From positions 1-41,231 of the forward strand of contig JAFQJE010000019.1 in NCBI GenBank assembly GCA_017415145.1: a stretch of DNA of 41,231 nucleotides, given 5' to 3'. Made by a program: the position numbers and the translations under genes. Source of the DNA: Clostridia bacterium. Its GTDB lineage: Bacteria; Bacillota; Clostridia; UBA1381; UBA9506. Under the pieces are notes generated by a model that worked only from the letters and a program-made list of their open reading frames with translations, was not told the origin of the DNA and searched no databases. Shown in pieces: positions 7,394 to 15,539 of the stretch (the stretch's first letter is position 1; each line of letters opens with the position of its first letter).

Positions 7394-7945
7394 TTAAAAT
7401 AATTCTATGTCTAATGCATTTATTACTTCTAATAACATATTTGCACTCATTTTTTGCGGTAGATTGTTTTTTAATAGGAACTCTCGTCTTTTTATTCTGC
7501 TGTCTTCTTTTCCAACCAGACCGCAAAAATAAAGGTCTGCTTTTGTGTATTTTTTATTTCTTTCCTTTTTTTCTCCGTCAATTGTCACTCCGGCATCCTT
7601 TAATGCCTTTATTATTATTTCTTTTTCTATTCCTTCAACACCAAGCAAACCTTCTGCACCAGGCTTTGGCTTTCTTTTTTCCTTACCTTTTATTTCAGGA
7701 ATATATGCATGTAAAACGTTTGGGGCCGCATTTTTTATAAAATTTCTTATAATAAATCCTGCACGATCTGAGTCAGTTAGTATCACAACACCGTTTTTTT
7801 CTGATAGCTTGCGGATTAGCGACTGCATTTATTTATTTTTAAAAATTTGAAAGCCGCCGGTAACTAAAACATCAGCCGAAAGAAAGGATAAAAGCTTGTG
7901 CTTGTCGTGTTCACCCTCTACTATTATTGTTTCTTTTATGTTCAT
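7394..7945 (-). pseudogene. rnmV: Ribonuclease M5 gene interrupted by an in-frame TAA
   Basis: RNase M5 is the Toprim nuclease that matures 5S rRNA in Firmicutes. Reading from the ATG at 7945, codons 1-38 give MNIKETIIVEGEHDKHKLL...FKNK, with the Toprim glutamate in IVEGEHD. Codon 39 (7829-7831) is TAA. The same frame resumes at once with ATG (7828) and runs MQSLIRKLSEKNGVVILTDSDRAG, with the Toprim DxD pair, to a normal end. The full span of 184 codons is family length, so this is one gene with one nonsense codon, not two genes. The start overlaps the dnaN stop as TAATG. Possible readings are a true loss, an assembly or read error, or a split protein made by reinitiation at TAAATG. The C-terminal piece alone lacks the first Toprim glutamate. 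Confidence 0.82.
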
Positions 7946-9051
7946 TATTTTATTCTTACGGGCAATATTATGTAAACGTATTTATCTCCGTCAACAGGAC
8001 GAATGATTGCAGGAGTTACAGGAGTAGAGAAGGATAGCTTAATCTTTTCATCCTCTGCATTTTTAAATGCTTCAATTAAATATTTAGGGTTAAATGCAAT
8101 CTGCATTGGCTCACCCTGCATATCAATAGAGAACTTATCCTTTACCTTGCCCATAACAGATTCACAGTCAATTGATACGCTTGTTTCATCAATATCCAAT
8201 AAAACATGAGATTTTGATGCTTCATTAACAATTGTTGCGGCACGATCTATTGAATTTAATATTTTTCTTCTTTCGACAATAAATTCTAAAGTATTTTTGT
8301 GGTTTGCAACAGATTTGTAGTTTAAATATTCGCCGTCAATAATACGTGAAACCAAAATACACTTATCAAGTGTGAATTTTACGTTATTTTCATTAACAGA
8401 AATCTTAATAAGCTCGTTGCTTTCTCCCATAATACCAAGTAATTCTTTAGCATTTTTACCGGGAAGAATGAATTTTAAGGTTTCATTATTTTCTATTTCT
8501 TCTTTTCTTATTGCAACTCTGAAACCGTCACAACCAACTACATTTATTTCTTTTTCTTCAACATCAAAGAGCACACCTGTGAGCACCGGCTTTTCTTCAC
8601 GTGTAGATACAGCATAAACTGTCTGTTTTATCATGTTTTTAACGAGGCTTTCCTTAATTTCAAAAGATTTTCCGTCCAGTACCAAAGGAAGCTGAGGAAA
8701 TTCTTCTGCAGATGATGTTGTAAAGTTAAATTTTGCGTATCCACATTCAATTTTTAAATTATCTTTTTCATCAATTTCCATAAAAACATCTTCATCTGTA
8801 TCAGGAAGTTTTTTTACTGCCTGAGAAAACAGTGAAGCTTTAACCATAGCAAGACCTTTTTCTTCAACTTCTGCAGGAATATAACATTCAATACCAAGAT
8901 TCATATTATTACCCACGAGCTTGAAGGCGTTTTCTTTAGCCTCTATAAAAATACCCTCCAAAACATTGATGGGAGTAGCAACAGGAACAGCTTTTTCAAC
9001 TAAAGATACAGCCTCAACTAAATCCCTGCGTGAGCATTTCATTTTCATCAT
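7945..9051 (-). CDS. dnaN: DNA polymerase III beta subunit (sliding clamp)
   Basis: A 368-residue clamp, the usual length, that encircles DNA and tethers polymerase III and other partners. The N-terminus MKCSRRDLVEAVSLVEKAV, the middle TGVLFDVEEKEINVVGCDGFRVA (the second clamp domain motif) and the C-terminal PVTPAIIRPVDGDKYVYIILPVRI are characteristic of three-domain bacterial beta clamps. The start at 9051 follows AAAGAGG by 6 nt; a second ATG one codon later is possible. Its stop overlaps the rnmV start. dnaA is not next to it: upstream comes a divergent HAD phosphatase, which is unusual because dnaA-dnaN linkage is common. Confidence 0.96.
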   Translation of the reverse strand: MMKMKCSRRDLVEAVSLVEKAVPVATPINVLEGIFIEAKENAFKLVGNNMNLGIECYIPAEVEEKGLAMVKASLFSQAVKKLPDTDEDVFMEIDEKDNLKIECGYAKFNFTTSSAEEFPQLPLVLDGKSFEIKESLVKNMIKQTVYAVSTREEKPVLTGVLFDVEEKEINVVGCDGFRVAIRKEEIENNETLKFILPGKNAKELLGIMGESNELIKISVNENNVKFTLDKCILVSRIIDGEYLNYKSVANHKNTLEFIVERRKILNSIDRAATIVNEASKSHVLLDIDETSVSIDCESVMGKVKDKFSIDMQGEPMQIAFNPKYLIEAFKNAEDEKIKLSFSTPVTPAIIRPVDGDKYVYIILPVRIK

Positions 9052-9115
9052 AAAAAACCTCTTTCTATATATAAAAAATATATATTTAGTAGTTATAGTA
9101 GTAGTGTCTGTAGAT

Positions 9116-9306
9116 TGTGTTAAAAAGTACTTTTTTTCCCACAGTTAAGGCAAATGTGCCTGTTCAGAAAATGTAGGAAAAATGTTGATGAAATGAAGTT
9201 TTCAACAGGTAAAATTTTCCATACTTCCAGTAAATGTAAGTAAAAATTTTATCTACATCTCAATCAACACAAATCAACAGATTATAAACAGAAAATCTGT
9301 TTATAA
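9116..9306. other. Origin-like intergenic region with DnaA-box-like sites
   Basis: The AT-rich gap between dnaN and the divergent phosphatase (9052-9400) has no gene. It contains several 9-mers one base away from the DnaA box TT(A/T)TNCACA: TTTAACACA (complement of 9116-9124), TTTTCAACA (9199), TTTTCCATA (9215), TTATCTACA (9249), and TTATAAACA twice as a perfect 10-bp inverted repeat (9282 and complement of 9298-9306). None is a perfect box. Together with dnaN, soj-spo0J and parS nearby, this suggests oriC or a DnaA-regulated dnaN promoter region. This is inference; the divergent promoters alone could explain an AT-rich gap. Confidence 0.35.
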
Positions 9307-9344
9307 GTAAAAAATCAATATATAATAATTGTACCATAAAATCG

Positions 9345-9373
9345 TTGAAAAGAAAAGTCTAATATGATAAAAT
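9345..9373 (+). promoter_or_regulatory. Promoter of the HAD phosphatase gene
   Basis: TTGAAA (9345-9350), 17 nt, TAAAAT (9368-9373), followed 27 nt later by the ATG with an AGAGGAAA ribosome site. Confidence 0.65.
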
Positions 9374-9400
9374 ATAAGAAAAAAATATAAAGAGGAAATT

Positions 9401-10051
9401 ATGAAAGATATAATATTTTTTGATTTTGACGGAACAATAGTGGACTCAGCACCCGGAATAAAGGCATCAGTAAAGTATGCACTCTCTTATTTTGGAATAG
9501 AAGAAAACCGTGAGGAAATGTTGAATCTCTTTATAGGTCCTCCGCTTTTTGATGCGTTTTCTAAGCATTATAATATGAATAAAGAGGATGCCGACACCGC
9601 TGTTGAAAAGTACAGAGAAAATTATAACGAAAAAGGTGCAATGAATAATTTCTTAGTATATGATGGTGTAGAGGAGATGCTAAAAACTCTAAATCGCGAG
9701 GGATTCACTCTTTGTATAGCATCTGCAAAGCCAACTTCGTACATTAAGAAAATGTTAGAAAGTGTAGATTTAATAAAATATTTTTACTTTATAAACGGAG
9801 CATCCTTTGATGAAACCAAGAGGACAAAATCAGCCGTTATAAAAGAAACAATAGAAGTGAATAATTTCCCGAAAGAGCGAATTTTAATGGTGGGAGACAG
9901 GGAAAACGACGTAACAGGAGCAAAAAAGAATGATATTGATATTTTAGGTGTTTTATATGGCTATGGTGATGAAGAGGAGTTATCTGATGCAGGGTGTGAA
10001 AAATTAGCCGAAACACCTGAAGAGGTAGTAAAAATTATAATGAATCAGTAA
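9401..10051 (+). CDS. HAD-family phosphatase, phosphoglycolate phosphatase-like
   Basis: A 216-residue haloacid-dehalogenase hydrolase, predicted cytoplasmic. Motif I is FFDFDGTIVDS with nucleophile and acid/base aspartates D8 and D10. The helical cap lies between about residues 15 and 80. Motif II is in LCIASAKPTS, motif III is the lysine region near TKRTKSAVIKE, and motif IV is MVGDRENDVTGAKKNDI. The family includes Gph and PpaX-type enzymes that hydrolyse phosphoglycolate, pyrophosphate or sugar phosphates; the exact substrate cannot be told. It is a single-gene unit with its own promoter and a terminator starting at the stop codon, divergent from dnaN. Confidence 0.9.
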   Translation: MKDIIFFDFDGTIVDSAPGIKASVKYALSYFGIEENREEMLNLFIGPPLFDAFSKHYNMNKEDADTAVEKYRENYNEKGAMNNFLVYDGVEEMLKTLNREGFTLCIASAKPTSYIKKMLESVDLIKYFYFINGASFDETKRTKSAVIKETIEVNNFPKERILMVGDRENDVTGAKKNDIDILGVLYGYGDEEELSDAGCEKLAETPEEVVKIIMNQ

Positions 10052-10077
10052 AGAAGAGGGAAACCTCTTCTTTTTTT
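10051..10077 (+). terminator. Terminator of the HAD phosphatase gene
   Basis: AAGAAGAGG-GAAA-CCTCTTCTT followed by T residues; the stem begins at the last base of the stop codon. Confidence 0.85.
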
Positions 10078-10097
10078 ATTTACTAATAAGTGAGTTT

Positions 10098-10414
10098 TGC
10101 GAGTTGGAGCATCATATTTTTTTATACGTTAGTACTTCTAGTCTTCTACTTTTTTAGAAAAAGTAGCAAAAATTGTGGGGCTGCCGATGCCCCACGCCCC
10201 CGGCTGGGGACACCCCAGACCCCGGCGAGCAAGATAAGAATTTTGCAAAAACAAATGTTGGTGCGTGGGGTTTTTAGGGGCTTGCCCCTAAATCATTGTC
10301 GGGGGTGCGGGGGAGTTTCGAAGCCCCCGCTAGCGGTTTTGGGTACTTTTGCCGCGACAAAAGTACCATATTAGAAGTATTAAGGTATTATAACTATTAT
10401 TGCTCCAACTCGCA
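10098..10414. repeat. Inverted-repeat element, copy B (317 bp)
   Basis: The second copy of the element seen at 1557, in the opposite orientation. The ends share TGCGAGTTGGAGCA as a 14-bp perfect inverted repeat. Subterminal TTAGTACTTCTA and its partner TAGAAGTATTAA are present, as are the CTACTTTTTTAGAAAAAGTAG and TACTTTTGCCGCGACAAAAGTA hairpins. The core phrases ending in TTGTCGGGGGTGCGGG are close to those of copy A. Long reading frames cross this element in A and B with similar peptides, but only because the DNA is nearly the same; there is no ribosome site. It lies downstream of the HAD terminator and just before the promoter of the small RNA at 10460. Confidence 0.8.
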
Positions 10415-10424
10415 AACATAACTA

Positions 10425-10453
10425 TTGCATATTATAAAAAAATGTGATATAAT
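10425..10453 (+). promoter_or_regulatory. Promoter of the small RNA at 10460
   Basis: TTGCAT (10425-10430), 17 nt, perfect TATAAT (10448-10453). Counting seven bases from the -10 places the start at G10460, exactly the first base of the RNA's closing stem. Confidence 0.75.
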
Positions 10454-10459
10454 ATAATT

Positions 10460-10622
10460 GCTAAACAAATTTTATATAATATTTAACGAGGTTTGTATTT
10501 TTTTATCTTTCGATAAAAATGCAAGCTCTATTTTCACATACTTCGTTAGGTATTATGAAATTTGTTTAGCGACAGGAGTCTTGCGTTTTTAGTGCGTAGG
10601 GTTCTGCCTTACGCACTTTTTT
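10460..10622 (+). ncRNA. Free-standing structured small RNA, about 163 nt, class unknown
   Basis: No believable protein frame exists here, but the DNA folds into a long rod. Stem 1: GCTAAACAAATTT (10460-10472) pairs perfectly with 10558-10570. Stem 2: ATAATATTTAACGA (10476-10489) pairs with TCGTTAGGTATTAT (about 10543-10556) through 14 pairs, two of them G-U. Stem 3 is a T-rich hairpin capped by TTTC, with an unpaired stretch of about 14 nt (TATTTTCACATAC) on its 3' side only. A short tail GACAGGAGTCTTGCG leads to a terminator hairpin. The rod shape and size recall 6S RNA, but a two-sided central bubble is not obvious, so I leave it unnamed. It has its own promoter and terminator and lies between repeat copy B and convergent rny. 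Confidence 0.7.
10591..10622 (+). terminator. Terminator of the small RNA
   Basis: AGTGCGTAGGG-TTCT-GCCTTACGCACT followed by TTTTT. Confidence 0.8.
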
Positions 10623-10670
10623 AATTTTAATAAGTTTTTAGTAGCTCTGACTGCGGTATTGCGACAGAAA

Positions 10671-10710
10671 AGAGCCCCACTATCAATATTTGTGGGGTTC
10701 TTTTTCTTTT
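10671..10710 (+). terminator. Second plus-strand terminator with no gene before it
   Basis: AGAGCCCCAC, an 11-nt loop, GTGGGGTTCT and a T-rich tail. It follows the small-RNA terminator by about 50 nt with no reading frame between them. It may be a back-up terminator or the end of a second short transcript. Confidence 0.6.
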
Positions 10711-10714
10711 ATTT

Positions 10715-10750
10715 AAAAAAAAAGAGGCTTTTCGAAAGAAAAGCCTCTTT
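10715..10750 (-). terminator. Terminator downstream of rny
   Basis: A perfect 13-bp stem, AAAGAGGCTTTTC with a TTTC loop, followed by nine T residues on the minus strand, about 65 nt after the rny stop. Confidence 0.75.
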
Positions 10751-10816
10751 AAATCTATATAGAATAAAAATTAAATCTCTTAAAAACTCTATATATATTT
10801 TAATTTTTTTTACGCT

Positions 10817-12370
10817 TTATTTTGCGTACTCAACAGTTCGTGTTTCGCGTATTACATTTACCTTAATCTGACCGGGATATTCCATTTCTTCCTCAATCTT
10901 TTTCACGATATCACGAGCGATGAGTGTCATGCTTTCGTCCTTAACGTCGTCAGGACAAACCATAATTCTTACTTCTCTGCCTGCCTGGATAGCAAAGGAT
11001 TTTTCTACTCCGTCAAAGGAGTTTGCAATTTCTTCTAATTTTTCCAGACGTTTAATGTATGACTCAATGTTTTCGCGTCTTGCACCGGGACGAGCAGCAG
11101 ATATTGCGTCTGCAGCCTGTACGATTGCTGCAACAATTGTTGTAGCTTCAACGTCACCGTGGTGAGCCATAATTGCGTGGATAATATCTTTGCTTTCCTT
11201 GTATTTTTTAGCAAGGTCTGCGCCGATTGTTACGTGTGAACCTTCGATTTCATGGTCAGCAGCTTTACCAAGGTCGTGGAGAAGACCGGCACGCTTTGCC
11301 ATCGTTACGTCCACACCAAGTTCTCCTGCAATAATTCCTGAAATATGAGATACTTCGATAGAATGCTTTAATACATTCTGACCATAACTTGTTCTGAATT
11401 TTAATTTACCTAAAAGTTTAACAATTTCGGGATGTAAGTTATGAACCCCTGTTTCAAAGGCAGCATTTTCGCCTTCCTGTTTGATTGTTGCCTCTACTTC
11501 TTTTTTGCTCTTTTCGTAGAGTTCTTCAATTCTTGCGGGGTGAATACGCCCGTCAACAATTAATTTTTCCAATGTCTGACGTGCAATTTCACGTCTTACA
11601 GGGTCAAAACCTGATAAAATTACAGCCTCAGGTGTATCATCAATAATTAAATCAATACCTGTTAAGTTTTCCAAGGTTCTGATGTTTCGACCTTCACGGC
11701 CGATAATTCTTCCCTTCATTTCCTCGTTGGGAAGGTTAACTACTGTTACAACCACTTCTGCAACATGGTCGGCAGCACATCTCTGGATGGCACCTGCAAT
11801 GATGTTTTTAGCGGTTTTTTCTGCATTTTCTTTAGCCTGGGTTTCTATCTCTTTTACCATTACGGCAGCATCTGCTCTTACTTCTGTTTCTAACTTTTCG
11901 AGCAAGTACTGTTTTGCTTCTTCTTTTGACAAGCCAGACAAATTCTGGAGCATTTCAAGTTCTTTTTCTTTGATTTTGCTCAATTCATCACGGATAACAT
12001 CTAACTCTTTATCGCGTTTAGCCAAAGCTTCTTCACGTTTTTCCAAAGCTTCGTTTTTCTTGTCGAGATTTTCTTCCTTCTGCTGAATGCGGTGTTCCTG
12101 TCTTGAAATCTCGTTACGTCTTTCTTTTATTTCCTTATCAAGTTCAGCACGTTCCTTGTGGTTTTCTTCTTTTGCTGCAAGGATTGCTTCGCGCTTTTTG
12201 CTTTCGCCTTCTTTTTTGGCATCTTCAATAATTCTTATAGCTTCGGTTTTAGCAGAACCGATTTCTGCTTCTTCCTGCTTTTTTCTTGAAGAGTAGCCTG
12301 ATTTATAAGAAATAAGCGACGCAACAATAATCAAAACGAGGGCAACTGCACCCGTTATGATTAATTCCAT
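10817..12370 (-). CDS. rny: Ribonuclease Y
   Basis: A 517-residue membrane-anchored endoribonuclease that starts mRNA decay in Firmicutes. The N-terminal [20 protein letters not shown] is the membrane anchor, followed by a long charged coiled coil (to about residue 190). A KH RNA-binding domain follows ([17 protein letters not shown]), then the HD domain with the [15 protein letters not shown] metal motif. Length is normal. The start at 12370 is chosen because GGAGGTAAAAAG precedes it; the frame runs 11 codons further upstream without a better site. Its usual neighbour ymdB is not here but in the folT operon at 17077. Confidence 0.96.
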   Translation of the reverse strand: MELIITGAVALVLIIVASLISYKSGYSSRKKQEEAEIGSAKTEAIRIIEDAKKEGESKKREAILAAKEENHKERAELDKEIKERRNEISRQEHRIQQKEENLDKKNEALEKREEALAKRDKELDVIRDELSKIKEKELEMLQNLSGLSKEEAKQYLLEKLETEVRADAAVMVKEIETQAKENAEKTAKNIIAGAIQRCAADHVAEVVVTVVNLPNEEMKGRIIGREGRNIRTLENLTGIDLIIDDTPEAVILSGFDPVRREIARQTLEKLIVDGRIHPARIEELYEKSKKEVEATIKQEGENAAFETGVHNLHPEIVKLLGKLKFRTSYGQNVLKHSIEVSHISGIIAGELGVDVTMAKRAGLLHDLGKAADHEIEGSHVTIGADLAKKYKESKDIIHAIMAHHGDVEATTIVAAIVQAADAISAARPGARRENIESYIKRLEKLEEIANSFDGVEKSFAIQAGREVRIMVCPDDVKDESMTLIARDIVKKIEEEMEYPGQIKVNVIRETRTVEYAK

Positions 12371-12477
12371 CTTTTTACCTCCTTCTTCTAAAAATTTTGA
12401 CAAAATTTAATCATAGTGATTATGTATTATTTATAAATAAGTATCCTACTTATCCAATGTTACTATAATACTCTTTT

Positions 12478-12506
12478 ATTATACATTTTTTTGATGGTTT
12501 TGTCAA
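12478..12506 (-). promoter_or_regulatory. Consensus sigma-A promoter of rny
   Basis: TTGACA (12501-12506), 17 nt, TATAAT (12478-12483) on the minus strand, a perfect consensus, leaving a leader of about 100 nt. Confidence 0.85.
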
Positions 12507-12545
12507 CTTTTTTTGCCTGACAAAAACACCTATAAAACCGCATGG

Positions 12546-12574
12546 TTGACATATTTTAAAAAATGTTATACAAT
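12546..12574 (+). promoter_or_regulatory. Promoter of cca
   Basis: TTGACA (12546-12551), 17 nt, TACAAT (12569-12574). The start codon at 12602 follows GAGGGAGTG. It is divergent from the rny promoter with 39 bp between the two -35 boxes. Confidence 0.8.
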
Positions 12575-12601
12575 TGTAACAAAGAGAGGGAGTGAAAATT
12601 T

Positions 12602-13924
12602 ATGGTAAAACTGTCCAAAGCGTGCGAAAAAATTATAGATACGCTGACTCGTGCAGGCTTTTCTGCCTACGCTGTGGGCGGAGCAGTGAGGGACTGTTTA
12701 TTAGGGCTTGATGCTCACGATTTTGATGTTACAACTTCTGCCACTCCCGAAAAGGTAAAGTCGCTTTTTAAAAAGACCATAGATACAGGTATTGCTCACG
12801 GTACGGTGACTGTTATAATAGACAAAGAAGCTATAGAGGTAACCACATTTCGTTCGGATGGTGAGTATCTTGACAACAGAAAGCCTGAAAGCATAACCTT
12901 AGTTAAAGATGTGAGAGAGGATTTATCACGTCGTGATTTTGCTATAAATGCTCTTTGCTACAATCAGCAGGAGGGGTTAATTGATTTATTCGGCGGACTG
13001 AATGATTTAAAAAGTAAAATAATCCGTGCAATCGGAAACCCCGAAGAAAGATTTCGTGAGGATGCTTTAAGAATTTTAAGGGCAGTACGATTTTCGGCAC
13101 AGTTAGGCTTTGAAATTGAAGAAAACACCAAAAATGCTATTGTAAAATGTGCGCATTTAGTTAAAAATTTGAGCGTGGAGAGGATATCTTCCGAGTTTGA
13201 TAAAATATTGATGTCAGACAGTCCTGAGCATATTAAATTGTTGTATGATTTGGGCATTCTTGAGCAAATTATGCCCGAAATGTGTGCGTGCTTTAAACAA
13301 GAGCAAAACACACGCTGGCATATTTACGATGTAGGCACGCACTCGGTTGAGGTTATAAAAAATTGCCCGAAAGTTTTGTATCTTCGGTATGCAGCCTTTA
13401 TGCATGACTGGGGAAAGCCCCATACAAAAGGAATTAATGATTTGGGAGAGGATATGTTCCGTAACCACGCAAAAATCTCAGCAGTATTGGCAGAGAATTT
13501 TTGCAGAAAATATAAATTTTCAAACGAAAGACGGGACAAAATTGTAAGGCTCGTAAAGTATCACGATATAGAGATTCTTCCTGAGAAGAAATACGTAAAA
13601 CGAGCGATAAACAAGGTTGGGGAGGAAATTTTTTACGACCTTATCTGCTTAAAACGTGCAGACTGTCTGAGTCAGAATTTAGAATTAACTGCATCAAGAC
13701 TTCCCTATATTGAAAAGCTTTTTGAACTGTATCGGGAAATAAAGGAAAACAGCGAACCCTTTGGGTTAAAAAGTCTTAAAATTAACGGAAATGATTTGAA
13801 GGAATTAGGCTACGAGGGAAAACAAATCGGAGAAATTTTAAACATTCTTTTGGAAAAAGTGATAGAAAATCCTGAATTAAATGAAAAAGAAAAGCTAATA
13901 GAAATAGTAAAAGACCTTGCATAA
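12602..13924 (+). CDS. cca: CCA-adding tRNA nucleotidyltransferase with HD domain
   Basis: A 440-residue class II nucleotidyltransferase that builds or repairs the 3' CCA of tRNA. The head domain has GGAVRD (26-31) and the metal motif DFDVTT (40-45), then EVTTFRSDGEY and the RRDFAINALCYN motif. The neck has the RFREDALRILRAVRFSAQLGF signature. A C-terminal HD domain (FMHDWGKPHTKG, then KYHD) resembles that of bacterial Cca and poly(A) polymerase relatives. A poly(A) polymerase cannot be wholly excluded, but no other CCA enzyme is seen and the size fits. It is a single-gene unit between divergent rny and the hairpin-rich gap before recA. Confidence 0.93.
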   Translation: MVKLSKACEKIIDTLTRAGFSAYAVGGAVRDCLLGLDAHDFDVTTSATPEKVKSLFKKTIDTGIAHGTVTVIIDKEAIEVTTFRSDGEYLDNRKPESITLVKDVREDLSRRDFAINALCYNQQEGLIDLFGGLNDLKSKIIRAIGNPEERFREDALRILRAVRFSAQLGFEIEENTKNAIVKCAHLVKNLSVERISSEFDKILMSDSPEHIKLLYDLGILEQIMPEMCACFKQEQNTRWHIYDVGTHSVEVIKNCPKVLYLRYAAFMHDWGKPHTKGINDLGEDMFRNHAKISAVLAENFCRKYKFSNERRDKIVRLVKYHDIEILPEKKYVKRAINKVGEEIFYDLICLKRADCLSQNLELTASRLPYIEKLFELYREIKENSEPFGLKSLKINGNDLKELGYEGKQIGEILNILLEKVIENPELNEKEKLIEIVKDLA

Positions 13925-14011
13925 GCGGATTGGTCTTAAGGATAAAAATAATTTAAAAATCATATGCGTTGGGTTTCAGAATTGTGTCGAATATTAGTTT
14001 TATAGCTGTGT

Positions 14012-14353
14012 CAAAGGGGAACAAGGGCGATTGCGCTCGCCCCTTTTCCCCTTTGTATCCCTTTTTCTCCATCGCTTGTTGCAAAAACAAACTCGCTATC
14101 GCTCAAACACGTTTTTGCAACCGCATACGGAAATTTGGGTGCAAAGGGCTTTAGTTTTTACACAAAACTTATGGGAGTGCTGAATTTATCGTAAACGGCT
14201 TTGCCGTTTTAGAAAATACTGTTTAAGCACATATAATGTGCGAGTTTGTATTTTCTAAGATAAATTTTGCACGACGTTGTTGTGCGTTTTAGGGGAGAGA
14301 GGATTCCAAAAGGAGAGAGGGGGCAACTCGCAAAATGCCCCCTCTCTCCTTTT
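14012..14353. repeat. Multi-hairpin intergenic region between cca and recA
   Basis: The 524-bp gap between convergent cca and recA has no gene but five strong inverted repeats in a row. H1: 19-bp arms at 14012-14030 and 14037-14055 (two mismatches). H2: GTTGCAAAAAC (14078) with its complement ending at 14121. H3: outer arms 14183-14190/14209-14219 with 14248-14266, enclosing AAACGGC-TTT-GCCGTTT and GCACAT-ATA-ATGTGC, like a branched RNA or cruciform. H4: GCACGAC/GTTGTGC (14269-14285). H5: perfect 18-bp arms at 14308-14325 and 14336-14353. H5 may act as a two-way terminator although neither side has a long T run. No second copy is in the window. Confidence 0.6.
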
Positions 14354-14448
14354 GATCAAATCAATTTAAAATTTATTTTCGCTATATATCTTCTTTGTGC
14401 GACATGAATAATCTCTAAGATACACCCTCATAGCAAGGTCTTTTAATT

Positions 14449-15501
14449 TTATTCTTCTTCTGTTTCTTCTGCGGCCCCAGCATCATTAAAGAGGATATCT
14501 CGTACTTCTTCTTCAACTTTTGCCAAAATTTCAGGGTGTTCTTTTAAGAACTGCTTTGCATTTTCTCTGCCCTGACCGATACGTTCTTCCTCGTAGTTAT
14601 ACCATGTACCGCTTTTCTGGATAATTCCTGATGCTGCACCTATATCTAAGATACAGCCGATTTTAGAAATACCTTCGCCGTACATAATATCAAATTCCGC
14701 TTCTTTAAAGGGGGGAGCAACCTTATTTTTTACAACCTTAACCTTTGTGCGTGCACCGAGTATTTCTGTTCCCTGCTTGATTAACTCCTGTTTTCTTACC
14801 TCAAGACGAACTGAGGAGTAGAATTTGAGTGCTCGTCCACCTGTTGTAACCTCAGGGTTTCCGTAGATAACACCAACTTTTTCACGGAGTTGGTTGATAA
14901 AAATTGCAATTGTATTTGTGCGGGCAATAACGCCTGCAAGCTTACGGAGCGCCTGACTCATGAGTCTTGCGTGCAGGCCCACGTGTGAGTCGCCCATTTC
15001 GCCCTCAATTTCAGATTTGGGAACCAACGCTGCAACAGAGTCTATTACGATTACGTCAATAGCATTACTGCGAACAAGCATTTCTGCAATTTCTAAAGCC
15101 TGTTCACCTGTATCAGGCTGTGAAACGATTAATTCTTCAACATTTACGCCGAGTTTCTTAGCATAATTGGGGTCTAGTGCGTGCTCTGCGTCAACGAAAG
15201 CAACTTCGCCGCCACGTTTTTGTGCTTCTGCGATAACGTGGAGGGCAACCGTTGTTTTACCTGATGATTCAGGACCATAAATTTCTATAATTCTTCCCTT
15301 GGGAAGACCGCCAATCCCCAATGCGTAGTCTAAAGACAAAGCACCTGTGGGAAGAGTTTCAATCTGCATACTTGTACGCTCGCCAAGCTTCATAACAGAG
15401 CCTTTACCGTAGTTTTTTTCAATTTGAAGCATTGCAGCCTCTAACGCTTCCTTTTTATCTCTGTCAACTTCTATTCCTTTAGTATTTGTTACTCGTGCCA
15501 A
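14449..15501 (-). CDS. recA: Recombinase RecA
   Basis: A 350-residue RecA that forms filaments on single-stranded DNA for strand exchange and LexA cleavage. Walker A is GPESSGKT (76-83), followed by [11 protein letters not shown] and the [14 protein letters not shown] Walker B; the L2 loop is [26 protein letters not shown]. The acidic C-terminal tail ends in EETEEE. The start codon is TTG (15499-15501), supported by GGAGG 8 nt upstream and by the alignment of MARVTN; no ATG fits better. It has its own consensus promoter and an SOS box. pncC lies directly upstream, as cinA does in many Firmicutes. Confidence 0.97.
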   Translation of the reverse strand: MARVTNTKGIEVDRDKKEALEAAMLQIEKNYGKGSVMKLGERTSMQIETLPTGALSLDYALGIGGLPKGRIIEIYGPESSGKTTVALHVIAEAQKRGGEVAFVDAEHALDPNYAKKLGVNVEELIVSQPDTGEQALEIAEMLVRSNAIDVIVIDSVAALVPKSEIEGEMGDSHVGLHARLMSQALRKLAGVIARTNTIAIFINQLREKVGVIYGNPEVTTGGRALKFYSSVRLEVRKQELIKQGTEILGARTKVKVVKNKVAPPFKEAEFDIMYGEGISKIGCILDIGAASGIIQKSGTWYNYEEERIGQGRENAKQFLKEHPEILAKVEEEVRDILFNDAGAAEETEEE

Positions 15502-15520
15502 ATTTTTGTCCTCCTTTGCT

Positions 15521-15534
15521 AGAACATTTGTTCG
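15521..15534. promoter_or_regulatory. LexA (SOS) box of recA
   Basis: CGAACAAATGTTCT on the minus strand matches the Gram-positive LexA consensus CGAAC-N4-GTTCG at all but the last base. It starts 6 nt downstream of the -10, over the transcription start, a good position for repression. Confidence 0.88.
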
Positions 15535-15539
15535 ATTAA

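Noticed and set aside
7829-7831. Stop-codon reassignment (TAA read as sense) to explain rnmV
   Set aside because: Many genes in the window end normally at TAA (for example dnaN, galE's neighbour and the SleB-type gene), so TAA is a real stop here.
10090-10374. 94-codon plus-strand frame over repeat copy B
   Set aside because: It begins in the repeat flank without a ribosome site and runs through terminal repeats and hairpins; it is a by-product of the GC-rich core.
10460-10622. Direct call of the small RNA as 6S RNA
   Set aside because: Length and rod shape fit, but the bulge is one-sided and no sequence signature could be confirmed, so it is left unassigned.
1489-10670. Shared string CTCTGACTGC...GCGACA near 1490 and near 10645, each near a repeat copy
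   Set aside because: The orientation relative to the two inverted copies is inconsistent, and the match is too short to call part of the element.
13969-14154. 61-codon frame in the cca-recA gap
   Set aside because: It crosses two strong hairpins, has no ribosome site and no recognisable features.
14308-14353. Perfect 18-bp hairpin as a standard terminator for recA
   Set aside because: Neither side has a proper T run and it lies about 95 nt from the recA stop; it may still stop transcription, so it is described with the hairpin cluster instead.
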